This document shows positions 54,815 to 64,000 of a DNA stretch of 64,000 nucleotides, piece by piece (within the stretch, counting starts at the first letter, position 1; every line of letters starts with the position of its first letter). The notes under the pieces are model-generated. The model searched no databases. It saw only the letters and a program-made list of their open reading frames with translations, and was not told where the DNA came from. The stretch is from the NCBI RefSeq assembly GCF_030269645.1, contig NZ_BSTR01000023.1:1-64000 (forward strand), read 5' to 3'. The position numbers were made by a program, and so were the translations under genes. The DNA comes from Actinokineospora sp. NBRC 105648. GTDB lineage: Bacteria; Actinomycetota; Actinomycetes; Mycobacteriales; Pseudonocardiaceae.

Positions 54815-57448
54815 ATGCTGGAGCAAGGCCGAATGGCACAGATAAACGAGGCTGACTCCGTGGTGGTCGCGCGTGGTCGTGCGTTGCCCACCGGAAGGGC
54901 GCGCACACCGCACCCGAGTGTGGTACCTGCCTGGCGTGAGCGACTCGTCGGTGTGCTGGACGAGTGCGTCTCCTCGGTGTGCACGCCTCCGCCGGTCACG
55001 CTCGTGCACGGTCCCGCGGGTTCGGGCAAGACCACCGCGCTGGCCGCGTGGGCGGCTGAGCCTGCCCGGCCTGCGGCACCCCGGGTTCGCTGGGCCGGCC
55101 TCGACCAGCACGACAACTCCCCGGCGAGGCTGTGGGGCACGATCCACTCCGCGCTCGCAGTCGACGACAGCCCGCTGTCGTGGGATTCCACCGACCCGTT
55201 CGCCGACTTGGTGCGCGCGGTGGACAGCGCGTCGGGCCACACCTGCCTCGTGCTCGACGACATCCACGAATTGCGCGAGCCCGCCGCGTGCGAGGTGCTG
55301 TCCGCCCTGGTGCGGCACCCGCCGGACGGACTGCGGCTGATCCTGGCAGGCCGGACGCCGCCGGTGCACCTCTCACGGCTGTCCCTGGAGGGGCGCTTGC
55401 GCGAAGTGGACGGACACACGCTCGCCCTCACCAGGGCCGAGACGGCGGCGCTGCTGGCCGAGTACGGCATCGACCCCGACCCGACCGCGCTGACCGCGCT
55501 GCTGGAACGGACCATGGGCTGGGTGGCGGGCACTCGGCTGGTGGCGTCCTGGATGGCCGGAGCACCCGCGGCCGCGCGCGACCCCGGGGCGTTCCCGGCT
55601 GACGACCCGCTCGCCGCGGACTACTTCGCCGAGGAGGTGCTCGCCGAGCACCCACCGCACGTGCGGCACCTCCTGCTCGTGACGAGCGTGTGCGATCGGG
55701 TCAGCGCCGAGCTGGCCGCGGTGCTGTCCGGGCAACGGCACGCCGGGACGCTGCTGCACTGCCTGGCCCGGACCAACTCGCTCGTCATGCGCTGCGCGGA
55801 CACCGCGGGTGAGTGGTACCGCTACCACCCGTTGCTCCGCGATCACCTGCGTGCCGAACTCACCCGAACCCGGCCCGGTGCACGGCAGCGGTTGCACCGG
55901 AAAGCCGCGCGATGGCTGCGCGCCGAAGGTGATGTGTCCGCCGCGCTCAGGCATGCCGAACTGGCCCAGGACCACGACCTCACCGCCGAGATGATCGAGG
56001 CGGATGGGCTGCGGGAGGTTCTGCGCGGCAACAGCGACCAGGTGTGCGCGGCCGTCGCCGCGCTGCCCGAGGACAAGGTTGGTGCGCCCGAGGTGACGGC
56101 CATCGCCGCTGTCGCGGCTCTCGAAGTGCCGGATGTGATTGCTGCCGAGGGGTTCCTGGCCCGGCTCGCCGACGCTGACCCCACTCGATGGTCTTACCGG
56201 ATGCGGGCCTTGCGCGCGTTCGCCCTGCTGCGCCGCGCCCACCTCGACGGTGGCGGCGTGGTGCCACCGCAGGCCCGGACAGCGGTGAGCGGCGACCCGC
56301 AGGTGGACGTGCTCATGCGATTCGCACGCGGTAGTGCGGCCCTGTGGTCGGGCAGACCAGGTGCGGCGGAGTCGGAGCTGAGCCTGGTCGTGCAGGCATG
56401 CCTGCGTGCCGACCTGCCCTGGGCGGCGCTGCACGCCAAGGTCTACCTGGCGGTCACCGCCGCGCTGCGCGGAGACCTGCCGGAGGTGGAGCGGCGGACC
56501 CGCCGGGCACTGCACCTGGCGGCACGGCACGGCTGGGAGCGCTCATGGGCCTGTGCGCCCGCGCACCTGCTGCTGGCCTGGCAGGCGCACCAGCAGGGTG
56601 ACACCGCGGCCGCCCGACGGCACGCCGGGGTGTCCGCCGAACTGGCGCCCCGGTACCAGGAGCCCGCCCTGGCGCTCACCCACGCGTGCCTGACCGCGTT
56701 CATCGAGTTCGAGGACGCGGCGGACCCCCACGCCGTGGTGCGTGACACGAACCGCTTGTGGCAGCGGCACACCGCGGTTCGGGTGGCCCCGCAAGTGGTC
56801 GCGCTGCTGCTGCCGTCCCTGGTGCGGATGACGCTGAGGGTCGGCGAACCGGTGCGCGCGCTGGAATTGGTGGATCGCGCCCAGCCCGTGCTCGAGGGCC
56901 ACGCGGAGCTTTCCGTGCTGCACGCGATCATGCACGACCAGCACGGCCGCACGACCCAGGCGCGCAGACTGCTCGTCCCGGTGCTCAGCGGGCGAACCCA
57001 GCCGCTCGCGCCGCCGACCACGGTCGACGCCTGGCTGCTGGAGGCGACCCTGGTCGACCGCGCCGACCGCAAGCGCGCTCACGAGGCAGTGGGTCGTGCC
57101 CTGCGAGCCGCCGAGCCGATCAACGCGATCCGTCCGTTCCTGACCGCGCGGCGCTCGGTGCGCGATCTGCTGGCCGAGGGCGCGGGCCGATTCGGCAGAC
57201 TCGACCCGTTCGCCGAGGCCACCCTCGCCGCACTGCCCGTGACGGCCGCGACCTCCGACCCGCTCACCGGCCGCGAGCGTGAGCTGCTGCTGGAGTTGCC
57301 CTCCATGCGCACCGTCGACGAGATCGCGGAGTCGATGTTCGTCTCGGCCAACACGGTCAAGACGCACATGCGCGGCATCTACCGCAAACTTGGGGTGCGG
57401 CAACGCCGCGACGCCGTTGTCGCCGCCCGCAGGCAGGGCCTGCTCTGA
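54815..57448 (+). CDS. LAL-type (MalT-like) LuxR-family ATPase regulator
   Basis: An 877-residue large ATP-binding LuxR regulator. The Walker A is HGPAGSGKTTALAAW (65-79) and the Walker B TCLVLDDIHEL. LILAGRTPP is the sensor motif. The long middle region is TPR-like helices, and residues 810-877 hold the LuxR helix-turn-helix (LTGRERELLLELPSMRTVDE, FVSANTVKTHMRGIYRKLGV). Such proteins activate genes after binding an inducer and ATP. The start is uncertain: ATG 54815 with GGGGCAG upstream is my choice, ATG 54833 is possible, and the frame is open back to 54566. It is followed by a GAF/ANTAR pseudogene. Confidence 0.85.
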   Translation: MLEQGRMAQINEADSVVVARGRALPTGRARTPHPSVVPAWRERLVGVLDECVSSVCTPPPVTLVHGPAGSGKTTALAAWAAEPARPAAPRVRWAGLDQHDNSPARLWGTIHSALAVDDSPLSWDSTDPFADLVRAVDSASGHTCLVLDDIHELREPAACEVLSALVRHPPDGLRLILAGRTPPVHLSRLSLEGRLREVDGHTLALTRAETAALLAEYGIDPDPTALTALLERTMGWVAGTRLVASWMAGAPAAARDPGAFPADDPLAADYFAEEVLAEHPPHVRHLLLVTSVCDRVSAELAAVLSGQRHAGTLLHCLARTNSLVMRCADTAGEWYRYHPLLRDHLRAELTRTRPGARQRLHRKAARWLRAEGDVSAALRHAELAQDHDLTAEMIEADGLREVLRGNSDQVCAAVAALPEDKVGAPEVTAIAAVAALEVPDVIAAEGFLARLADADPTRWSYRMRALRAFALLRRAHLDGGGVVPPQARTAVSGDPQVDVLMRFARGSAALWSGRPGAAESELSLVVQACLRADLPWAALHAKVYLAVTAALRGDLPEVERRTRRALHLAARHGWERSWACAPAHLLLAWQAHQQGDTAAARRHAGVSAELAPRYQEPALALTHACLTAFIEFEDAADPHAVVRDTNRLWQRHTAVRVAPQVVALLLPSLVRMTLRVGEPVRALELVDRAQPVLEGHAELSVLHAIMHDQHGRTTQARRLLVPVLSGRTQPLAPPTTVDAWLLEATLVDRADRKRAHEAVGRALRAAEPINAIRPFLTARRSVRDLLAEGAGRFGRLDPFAEATLAALPVTAATSDPLTGRERELLLELPSMRTVDEIAESMFVSANTVKTHMRGIYRKLGVRQRRDAVVAARRQGLL

Positions 57449-57495
57449 CCACGGGAAGGGCGCTGCGGACCAAGGACTCGTGGCTCGACTGCCTC

Positions 57496-58100
57496 ATGCG
57501 GCTCGTCCGGCACGGGGTCCACGCCGATCTGCCGGGATGCTGGGCGCCGCGGTGTGCGTTCTGCGCCCGTGCACCCGCACCACCGACCGGCGGTGTTCGT
57601 CGCCTCAGGCGTCGGCCGGGCCGAGTGCGGAGGCCGCGCTGGTGGCGCACCGGTGGCGACGCCAGACCTGTGGTGCGACCAACGCTGGCCCGAGCTGTCC
57701 CTGGCCCGGGCTCGAGCACCCGACCGGGCCACGGCCCTGGGCCAGGTGACGGGGGCGGCCGCCCTGCCCGGCCTGCGGGACAACGGGAGCAGGGTGGTGC
57801 TCACGGTGTACCTGGGGCAACCACCCCCGCCGACGTCGCGGTCGTGCTGCGCGGGCACGAGCGACTCGCCGCGCCCGGTGTCGCGGCGCTGGCCACGACT
57901 TCCGGCCAGCCGCACCGGCTCAACCGGACGCTGGATGTACTGCACGGGCGCGATCTGGTCGAACAGGCGAAGGGCCTGCTGATGGCTCGGCACGGCACCG
58001 ATAGTTCTACGGCGTGGACGAGCTGGCCGAGATCAACACGGCCGCAGGTACGACGGTGGAAGCACTCGCGGCCCGGCTGACCGATGGCACCGGCCGCTGA
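57496..58100 (+). pseudogene. GAF/ANTAR regulator, frameshifted
   Basis: GAF-like wording (ALPGLRDNGSRVVLTVYLGQ) and an ANTAR RNA-binding segment (LNRTLDVLHGRDLVEQAKGL, LMARHGTDSS, then YGVDELAEINTAAGTTVEAL before a stop at 58100) lie in three different frames. A functional ANTAR antiterminator would need one frame, so the gene is broken by at least two small indels. Confidence 0.65.
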
Positions 58101-58176
58101 TCACCTGCTCCGAATGAGGTCAGGTTCGCCAGGGCGCGACAGACTGGACCGGGAGTCCACAGTGGAGGAGGAGCTC

Positions 58177-58365
58177 ATGAGCTCATCTCGGCGCAAGACC
58201 CTCGTCTCAGTGCTGTTCGTCGTGGTCATGCTGGCCTCGGCCAAGCGCACGGCCAACCCGGCCGACCCGCCGGACCCGACGGCCGAGGCCGTCATCGGCG
58301 TACTCGACGCTCCATTGCTGTGGCGCGTCGCGGCCGAGGCGCTGCGTCTGCGATCAGGTCGATAG
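58177..58365 (+). CDS. small membrane-anchored or exported protein (62 residues)
   Basis: ATG at 58177 follows GGAGGAGG. The protein begins SSSRRKTLVSVLFVVVMLAS, a signal-anchor-like segment, then a Pro/Asp-rich linker and a helical end (LWRVAAEALRLRSGR). I recognise no family. A real gene is supported mainly by the RBS and the shape of the N-terminus. Confidence 0.5.
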   Translation: MSSSRRKTLVSVLFVVVMLASAKRTANPADPPDPTAEAVIGVLDAPLLWRVAAEALRLRSGR

Positions 58366-58647
58366 GTTCACGGCAGGACCGTGTCGGTCCGTTCGGCACC
58401 GGCATCGGGACAGCCGCGCCCGCGGCCTGGACCTCCTCGCCGGACACACCTGGCCCTCGGGCGACCGAGGGCGCCACGGTGCGGCTGGGGTCAGTGGACG
58501 GCCGAACCGGTCGGCGAGCGTGGTGGCCCCGTGGTCGGAGTGGCCAGCACACCGAGGTCGATGCGCCCGCGGTCTTCGACGTTGGGGCCCGATCTCGGGC
58601 GTCGCCCGCCACGCGCCTGGGCACGGCTCGGGCGAGCGGACCGTTGG

Positions 58648-58890
58648 TCAGAGCCATTCGTTGATCGCGGCGAGGTGGACGGTGGTCTCCCGGCGGATGG
58701 CGAGCTGGTCACATCGGGTAGCCGCGGCGCGGTGGCGTTTGAGCCGGTTGATGCCGCACTCCACCGCATGACGCTGCTGGTAGATCTCGGGGTCCAAGGC
58801 CGGTGGCCGCCCCCGGCCGCGACGGTTCAGGCAGCAACGGCCCCAGCGCCGCCCACTGCTCGTCGGTCAGGTCGGAACCGACTTCGATAC
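58648..58890 (-). mobile_element. internally deleted IS5-family remnant
   Basis: The 5' end carries the inverted-repeat core (58879-58890), then [19 protein letters not shown], the N-terminus of an IS427-like transposase. After a frame change comes [20 protein letters not shown] and [18 protein letters not shown], ending AAINEWL at the stop. The central catalytic part (some 200 residues) is gone. The tail closely matches the transposase end at position 1, so both belong to one IS family. Confidence 0.75.
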
Positions 58891-59012
58891 CGGCCCCGAG
58901 GCGGAGGGCGGGTTTCGTCCTCACCGGGTGAGGCGCCGCACACGTGCCTTCGTCAGGCTGGGAGGAGGTGCATGTCCCCCGGAACACAAGATCCAGGAGG
59001 GGAAGGGCCCAG

Positions 59013-59419
59013 ATGACAGTGAGGCGTTTCGACCCGATCCGAGTACTCGACCGACTTCCCGAGCTGACAGGCCGCACACCACGCGCACCGCGGGTGGAGG
59101 CGTTCCGCCGCTGTGATCGCTGCATCGTCGCACTCGAGTTGCCGGGCGTGGACCGCAAGGACGTCGACGTGACCGTGGAACGCAACGTTGTCAGGGTCAA
59201 GGCAAGGCGAGACCCGCTGCGGCACGAGAACGACGAGGTGCTGATCGATCAACGGCCACATGGAGAGTTCAGCCGTCAGCTCTTCCTCGGCGACCTGCCG
59301 GCCGCCGGTGACCTGACCGCGAGTTCGACCGCGGCGTGCTCGTGCCGGCCATGCTGATCGCCGAGTCGAGCAAGCCTCGCAAGATCGAGGTTTCCGAGCA
59401 GACGACCGTCAATGCCTGA
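59013..59419 (+). pseudogene. hsp20, frameshifted near the C-terminus
   Basis: AGGAGGGGAAGG precedes the ATG at 59013. The alpha-crystallin domain reads CIVALELPGVDRKDVDVTVE, NVVRVKARRD and [18 protein letters not shown] in one frame. Then EFDRGVLVPAMLIAESSKPR followed by KIEVS continues in another, to TGA 59419, ten bases before the next gene. One base appears lost near 59325. The unshifted frame stops at 59357 and would lack the last strands and the GVL motif. It heads the chaperone operon and could still make a truncated product. Confidence 0.75.
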
Positions 59420-59428
59420 GAGGTAGCC

Positions 59429-59958
59429 ATGACCACTCATCACCCGAATTCGCATACCCGCGCTGACACCAGCTGGGACATCGCGCCGAGCGCGCCGCAG
59501 CGGCGCGCGATCGCGTCGTTCACCAACTACCGCGACGCCGAAAGTGCCGTGGACCACCTCGCGGACAACAAGTTCCCGGTCGACCGCACCGCGATCATCG
59601 GCGTTGACGTCCACTTGGTCGAGCAGGTCGTCGGCCGGATGAACTGGGGCCGCGCGCTGCTGAACGGCGCCACCGCGGGCGCGGTTCCCGGCCTGCTGCT
59701 CGGCTGGATCTTCGGCCTGTTCGACCTTGTCAACCCGCTCGTCGCCGCGTTCACGCTCGCCTTGTACGGCCTGGTGTTCGGCGCGGTCATCGGCGCCGTC
59801 ATGGGCGTGGTCTGCTACGCGTCGCAGCGTGGCAGGCGCGACTTCAGCTCCGTGACCATGATGGTGCCGAGCCGGTACGACCTCGTGGTCGACGCGGAGA
59901 TCGCGGACGGGGCACAGCGGCTGCTCTCCGGCATGCCCCCCGCGGGGGGTGCGTCGTA

Positions 59959-59959
<1 letters not shown>
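59429..59959 (+). CDS. general-stress-protein-17M-like membrane protein
   Basis: A 176-residue protein. [20 protein letters not shown] and [14 protein letters not shown] match the N-terminal general stress protein 17M (YflT-type) domain. Two to three hydrophobic helices follow: [48 protein letters not shown]. The C-terminus returns to a soluble strand region. The family is stress induced, of unknown biochemistry. Its TAG shares one base with the dnaK GTG, so it is part of the chaperone operon. Confidence 0.8.
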
Positions 59960-61839
<1,880 letters not shown>

Positions 61840-61844
61840 TCACG

Positions 61845-62333
61845 ATGACCGCCCAGGGGGACGCCGCGAACCCCGCGGCCGGGACCGGGGCAGGCGCGAC
61901 CCCTCCCGCGTCGGCCCCGGACCGGGACATCGCCGAGTTGGAAGACCGCTGGCTGCGCGCCATGGCGGAGCTCGACAACGTGCGCAAACGCCACAGCCGC
62001 GAGCTGGAACGCCAGCGCGCCGCCGAACGCGCGCGGGTGGCGTCGGTCTGGCTGCCGGTGCTCGACAACCTGGAGCTCGCGCTCGGGCACGCCTCCGACG
62101 ACCCGTTCGCCGAAGGCGTGCGGGCGACCCTCGACCAGGCCGTCGAGGTGCTCGCCCGGCTCGGCTACCCGCGCCACGACGCCACCGGCGTGCCGTTCGA
62201 CCCAGCCGTGCACGAGGTCGTGACGGTGCAGGACGACCCGGACGCGCCACCGAACGCGGTCGTGCGCGTGCTGCGGCCGGGCTACGGCGATCTGCGTCCC
62301 GCCGCCGTCGCGGTGTCGCGCCAGCGGGAGTGA
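61845..62333 (+). CDS. grpE: nucleotide exchange factor GrpE
   Basis: A 162-residue GrpE. A disordered Ala/Pro-rich N-terminus is followed by the dimerising helix (AELEDRWLRAMAELDNVRKR) and the head domain (VWLPVLDNLELALGH, HEVVTVQDDPDAPPNAVVRV, VLRPGYGDLRPAAVAVS). It releases ADP from DnaK. ATG at 61845 starts five bases after the dnaK stop; a TTG at 61836 would overlap dnaK. It is shorter than typical GrpE, mostly in the first helix. Confidence 0.9.
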   Translation: MTAQGDAANPAAGTGAGATPPASAPDRDIAELEDRWLRAMAELDNVRKRHSRELERQRAAERARVASVWLPVLDNLELALGHASDDPFAEGVRATLDQAVEVLARLGYPRHDATGVPFDPAVHEVVTVQDDPDAPPNAVVRVLRPGYGDLRPAAVAVSRQRE

Positions 62334-62339
62334 GCTGAC

Positions 62340-63221
62340 GTGGCCACGGACTTCTACGACGCGCTCGGCGTGCCACGCGGGGCGGGCGACGACGAGATCG
62401 GGCGGGCGTACCGCGAGCTCGCGCGGCAGTACCACCCGGACGTCAACCGCGACCCCGGTGCTGAGGACCGGTTCAAGGAGGTCAGCGAGGCCTACGAGGT
62501 CCTCTCCGACCCGGCGCGACGCAAGCGGTACGACCAGTTCGGCGCGGACTTCCGCCGCGTCCCGGAGGACTACGGCGAACGCGCTCCTCGGGGACGCACG
62601 GTGTACACGAGCGGGCCGGGCCACGGCGGGTTCGAGGACTTCGACTTCGAGGACCTGTTCGGCGGGGTCTTCCGCCGCGGTGGTCGCGGCGGCCCGATCC
62701 CGGGCGCCGACCAGGAGGCCGAGCTGACGCTCTCGGTCGAGGACGCCTACGGGGGCGGCCACCGCAGGCTCACGATCGGCGACCGCGAGCTGGATGTGAC
62801 GATCCCACCCGGCGTGGTGGACGGCTGGCGCATCCGCCTGTCGGGCCAGGGTGGACACGGATCGGGCGGCGGCGCGTCCGGGGACCTCTTCCTGGTGGTC
62901 CGGATCGCGCCGCACCCCCGGTACCGGCTGGAAGGCCACGACATCGTCGTGGATCTGCCGGTCGCGCCGTGGGAAGCGGCGCTCGGCGCCACTGTGCCGA
63001 TCATGACGCCGGGCGGCGAGGCGAAGGTCCGCGTGGTGGCGGGCTCGTCGAGCGGACGACGGCTGCGGCTGCGCGGTGAGGGCATGCCTAATCCGCGCGG
63101 CAAGGCCGGTGACCTCCACGCCGTCGTGAAAGTCATGGTGCCGAAGTCGCTCGGCAAGCGGGAACGGGGGCTTTTCGAAGAGCTCGCCGCGATCTCCGAC
63201 TTCAACCCGAGAGGCCCGTGA
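62340..63221 (+). CDS. cbpA: J-domain co-chaperone, CbpA type
   Basis: A 293-residue DnaJ homologue without the zinc-finger region. The J domain has the HPD triad in ARQYHPDVNRDPG, then a Gly/Phe-rich linker (GGFEDFDFEDLFGGVF), then the two substrate-binding domains (DQEAELTLSVEDAYGGGHRR, DLPVAPWEAALGATV). The missing zinc finger and the following CbpM gene identify the CbpA class. It stimulates DnaK ATPase and hands over clients. GTG at 62340, six bases after grpE; its TGA overlaps the next start. Confidence 0.9.
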   Translation: MATDFYDALGVPRGAGDDEIGRAYRELARQYHPDVNRDPGAEDRFKEVSEAYEVLSDPARRKRYDQFGADFRRVPEDYGERAPRGRTVYTSGPGHGGFEDFDFEDLFGGVFRRGGRGGPIPGADQEAELTLSVEDAYGGGHRRLTIGDRELDVTIPPGVVDGWRIRLSGQGGHGSGGGASGDLFLVVRIAPHPRYRLEGHDIVVDLPVAPWEAALGATVPIMTPGGEAKVRVVAGSSSGRRLRLRGEGMPNPRGKAGDLHAVVKVMVPKSLGKRERGLFEELAAISDFNPRGP

Positions 63222-63514
63222 TGTACGTCCTGACGAAACCAGCCAGGCTCAGCGCCGACCGCGTGTCCATCCACACAGGACTCCACCCGGAACTGGTGCG
63301 CCGGTTCGCGGCGCTCGGGCTGATCGAGTGCGCGGTGGACGACAGCGGACGGTTCTGGTTCCCGCCGGGCACCGTGGCCCGCCTCGCGCGGATCCAGCGG
63401 CTGCGTGGCGGGCTCTCGCTCAACTACAACGCGGTCGGGCTCGTGCTGGACCTGCTCGACCGGATCCGAGTCCTGGAAGCACAAGCGCGCGGGAGTGAAC
63501 CACCATGGAGGTGA
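63221..63514 (+). CDS. cbpM: CbpM-like chaperone modulator (MerR-type fold)
   Basis: A 97-residue protein. LSADRVSIHTGLHPELVRRF and LGLIECAVDDSGRFWFPPGT resemble a MerR-like winged helix, and LSLNYNAVGLVLDLLDRIRV a following helix pair, the layout of CbpM, which inhibits CbpA. HspR-like repression of the operon is the alternative, but HAIR sites are not visible. ATG at 63221 or GTG at 63218 overlaps the cbpA stop. A 12-base direct repeat, gtgaaccggctg, lies just after its stop. Confidence 0.8.
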   Translation: MYVLTKPARLSADRVSIHTGLHPELVRRFAALGLIECAVDDSGRFWFPPGTVARLARIQRLRGGLSLNYNAVGLVLDLLDRIRVLEAQARGSEPPWR

Positions 63515-63521
63515 ACCGGCT

Positions 63522-64000
63522 GTGGACGTGAACCGGCTGACGCGGAAGTCGCAGGAGGCGCTGCGGTCCGCTCAGGAGGTCGCCCAGCGGCTCGGGCACA
63601 CCGAGACCGACGGCGAACACCTCCTGCTGGCCCTGGTCGAGCAGCCCGATGGCCTGGTGCCGCGCCTGCTCACCCAGGCGGACGTGGACGTGCGGGCGGT
63701 GGCCGGAGATGTGCGGACCGCACTCTCCGGCCGCCCCCGGGTGACCGGACCGGGTGTCCAACCCGGACAGGTCAACCTCACCCGCCGGCTGCTCGGCCTG
63801 CTCGACACCGCGGCACGAGAAGCCAAGCGGCTCAGGGACGAGTACGTCAGCGTCGAGCACCTGCTGCTCGCGCTGGCGGAGGAGGGCGACACCACCAAGG
63901 CGGGCCAGGTCCTGGCGCGGCACGGCATCACGCGAGACCGGTTCCTGGAGAGCCTGACCAGGATCCGCGGCAACCAGCGCGTGCGCAGTGCCACGCCGGA
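63522..64000 (+). CDS. clpB: ClpB disaggregase, N-terminal part (cut by window end)
   Basis: The first 159 residues of a Hsp100 protein. LTRKSQEALRSAQEVAQRLG and TETDGEHLLLALVEQPDGLV form the first Clp-N repeat, and EAKRLRDEYVSVEHLLLALA the second. The AAA domains lie outside the window. It is last visible in the operon; DnaK, GrpE and ClpB work together to rescue aggregated proteins. GGAGG precedes the GTG at 63522; GTG 63528 is the alternative. Confidence 0.85.
   Translation, partial: MDVNRLTRKSQEALRSAQEVAQRLGHTETDGEHLLLALVEQPDGLVPRLLTQADVDVRAVAGDVRTALSGRPRVTGPGVQPGQVNLTRRLLGLLDTAAREAKRLRDEYVSVEHLLLALAEEGDTTKAGQVLARHGITRDRFLESLTRIRGNQRVRSATP

Noticed and set aside
58084-58176. Longer form of the 62-residue protein starting at 58084
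   Set aside because: The extension overlaps the ANTAR remnant stop region, reads unlike protein, and GGAGGAGG points to ATG 58177.

Overview
The window is high-GC DNA with GTG/ATG starts, many GTGA and ATGA stop/start overlaps, a furA-katG pair, a DasR-type site, LuxR/ANTAR/STAS signalling genes and IS5-family debris. This fits a filamentous actinobacterium, most likely Pseudonocardiales; the taxon is inferred from gene content and codon style, not from a marker gene.

Layout. 1-400: transposase tail and a decayed aldo/keto reductase. 0.4-6.1 kb: exported amidase, catalase katE and an alpha/beta hydrolase. 6.3-18.7 kb: a carotenoid region. crtE-crtI-crtB make acyclic carotenoid. A Rieske oxygenase, a YihY-type membrane protein and a CDP-alcohol phosphatidyltransferase follow. 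Next come a coupled cruF-cruG-crtD-like set for the acyclic end and crtU for an aromatic end. No lycopene cyclase is visible. 18.8-19.8 kb: an IS5-family element with a frameshift. 19.9-24.1 kb: furA-katG with a promoter that appears leaderless, then a type II NADH dehydrogenase. 24.7-28.5 kb: a tightly coupled five-gene operon (two glycosyltransferases, a 50-residue protein, a CDGSH-like protein lacking CDGT, a GCS2-type ligase). 28.7-33.5 kb: stress genes (ppk2, PAS/GAF protein, SRPBCC protein, hsp20 with its divergent regulator). 33.5-40.4 kb: STAS remnant, a seven-repeat RCC1-like propeller, a small DUF protein, hydrolase, ADH/SDR pair, WYL-type protein. 40.4-45 kb: gene-poor and decayed, around one intact formaldehyde-dehydrogenase-like gene. 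45-46.4 kb: GH18 chitinase behind a dre palindrome and followed by a strong terminator. 46.4-58.4 kb: sparse genes (MerR, methyltransferase, phosphoesterase, membrane proteins, STAS, LAL regulator) with several pseudogenes. 58.6-64 kb: IS remnant, frameshifted hsp20 and a second-type chaperone operon (stress protein, dnaK, grpE, cbpA, cbpM, clpB, the last cut by the window edge).

How it fits together. Oxidative and general stress is the dominant theme: two catalases, Fur, PPK2, small heat shock proteins, a DnaK operon and carotenoids. Several of these genes carry upstream sequences resembling SigB/SigF-type promoters (GNNT, 14-16 bases, GGGTA), which suggests, but does not prove, one alternative-sigma regulon. 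The most interesting leads are the hybrid aromatic/hydroxylated/glycosylated carotenoid cluster with a complete Rieske oxygenase, and the glycosyltransferase-ligase operon with the broken CDGSH motif.
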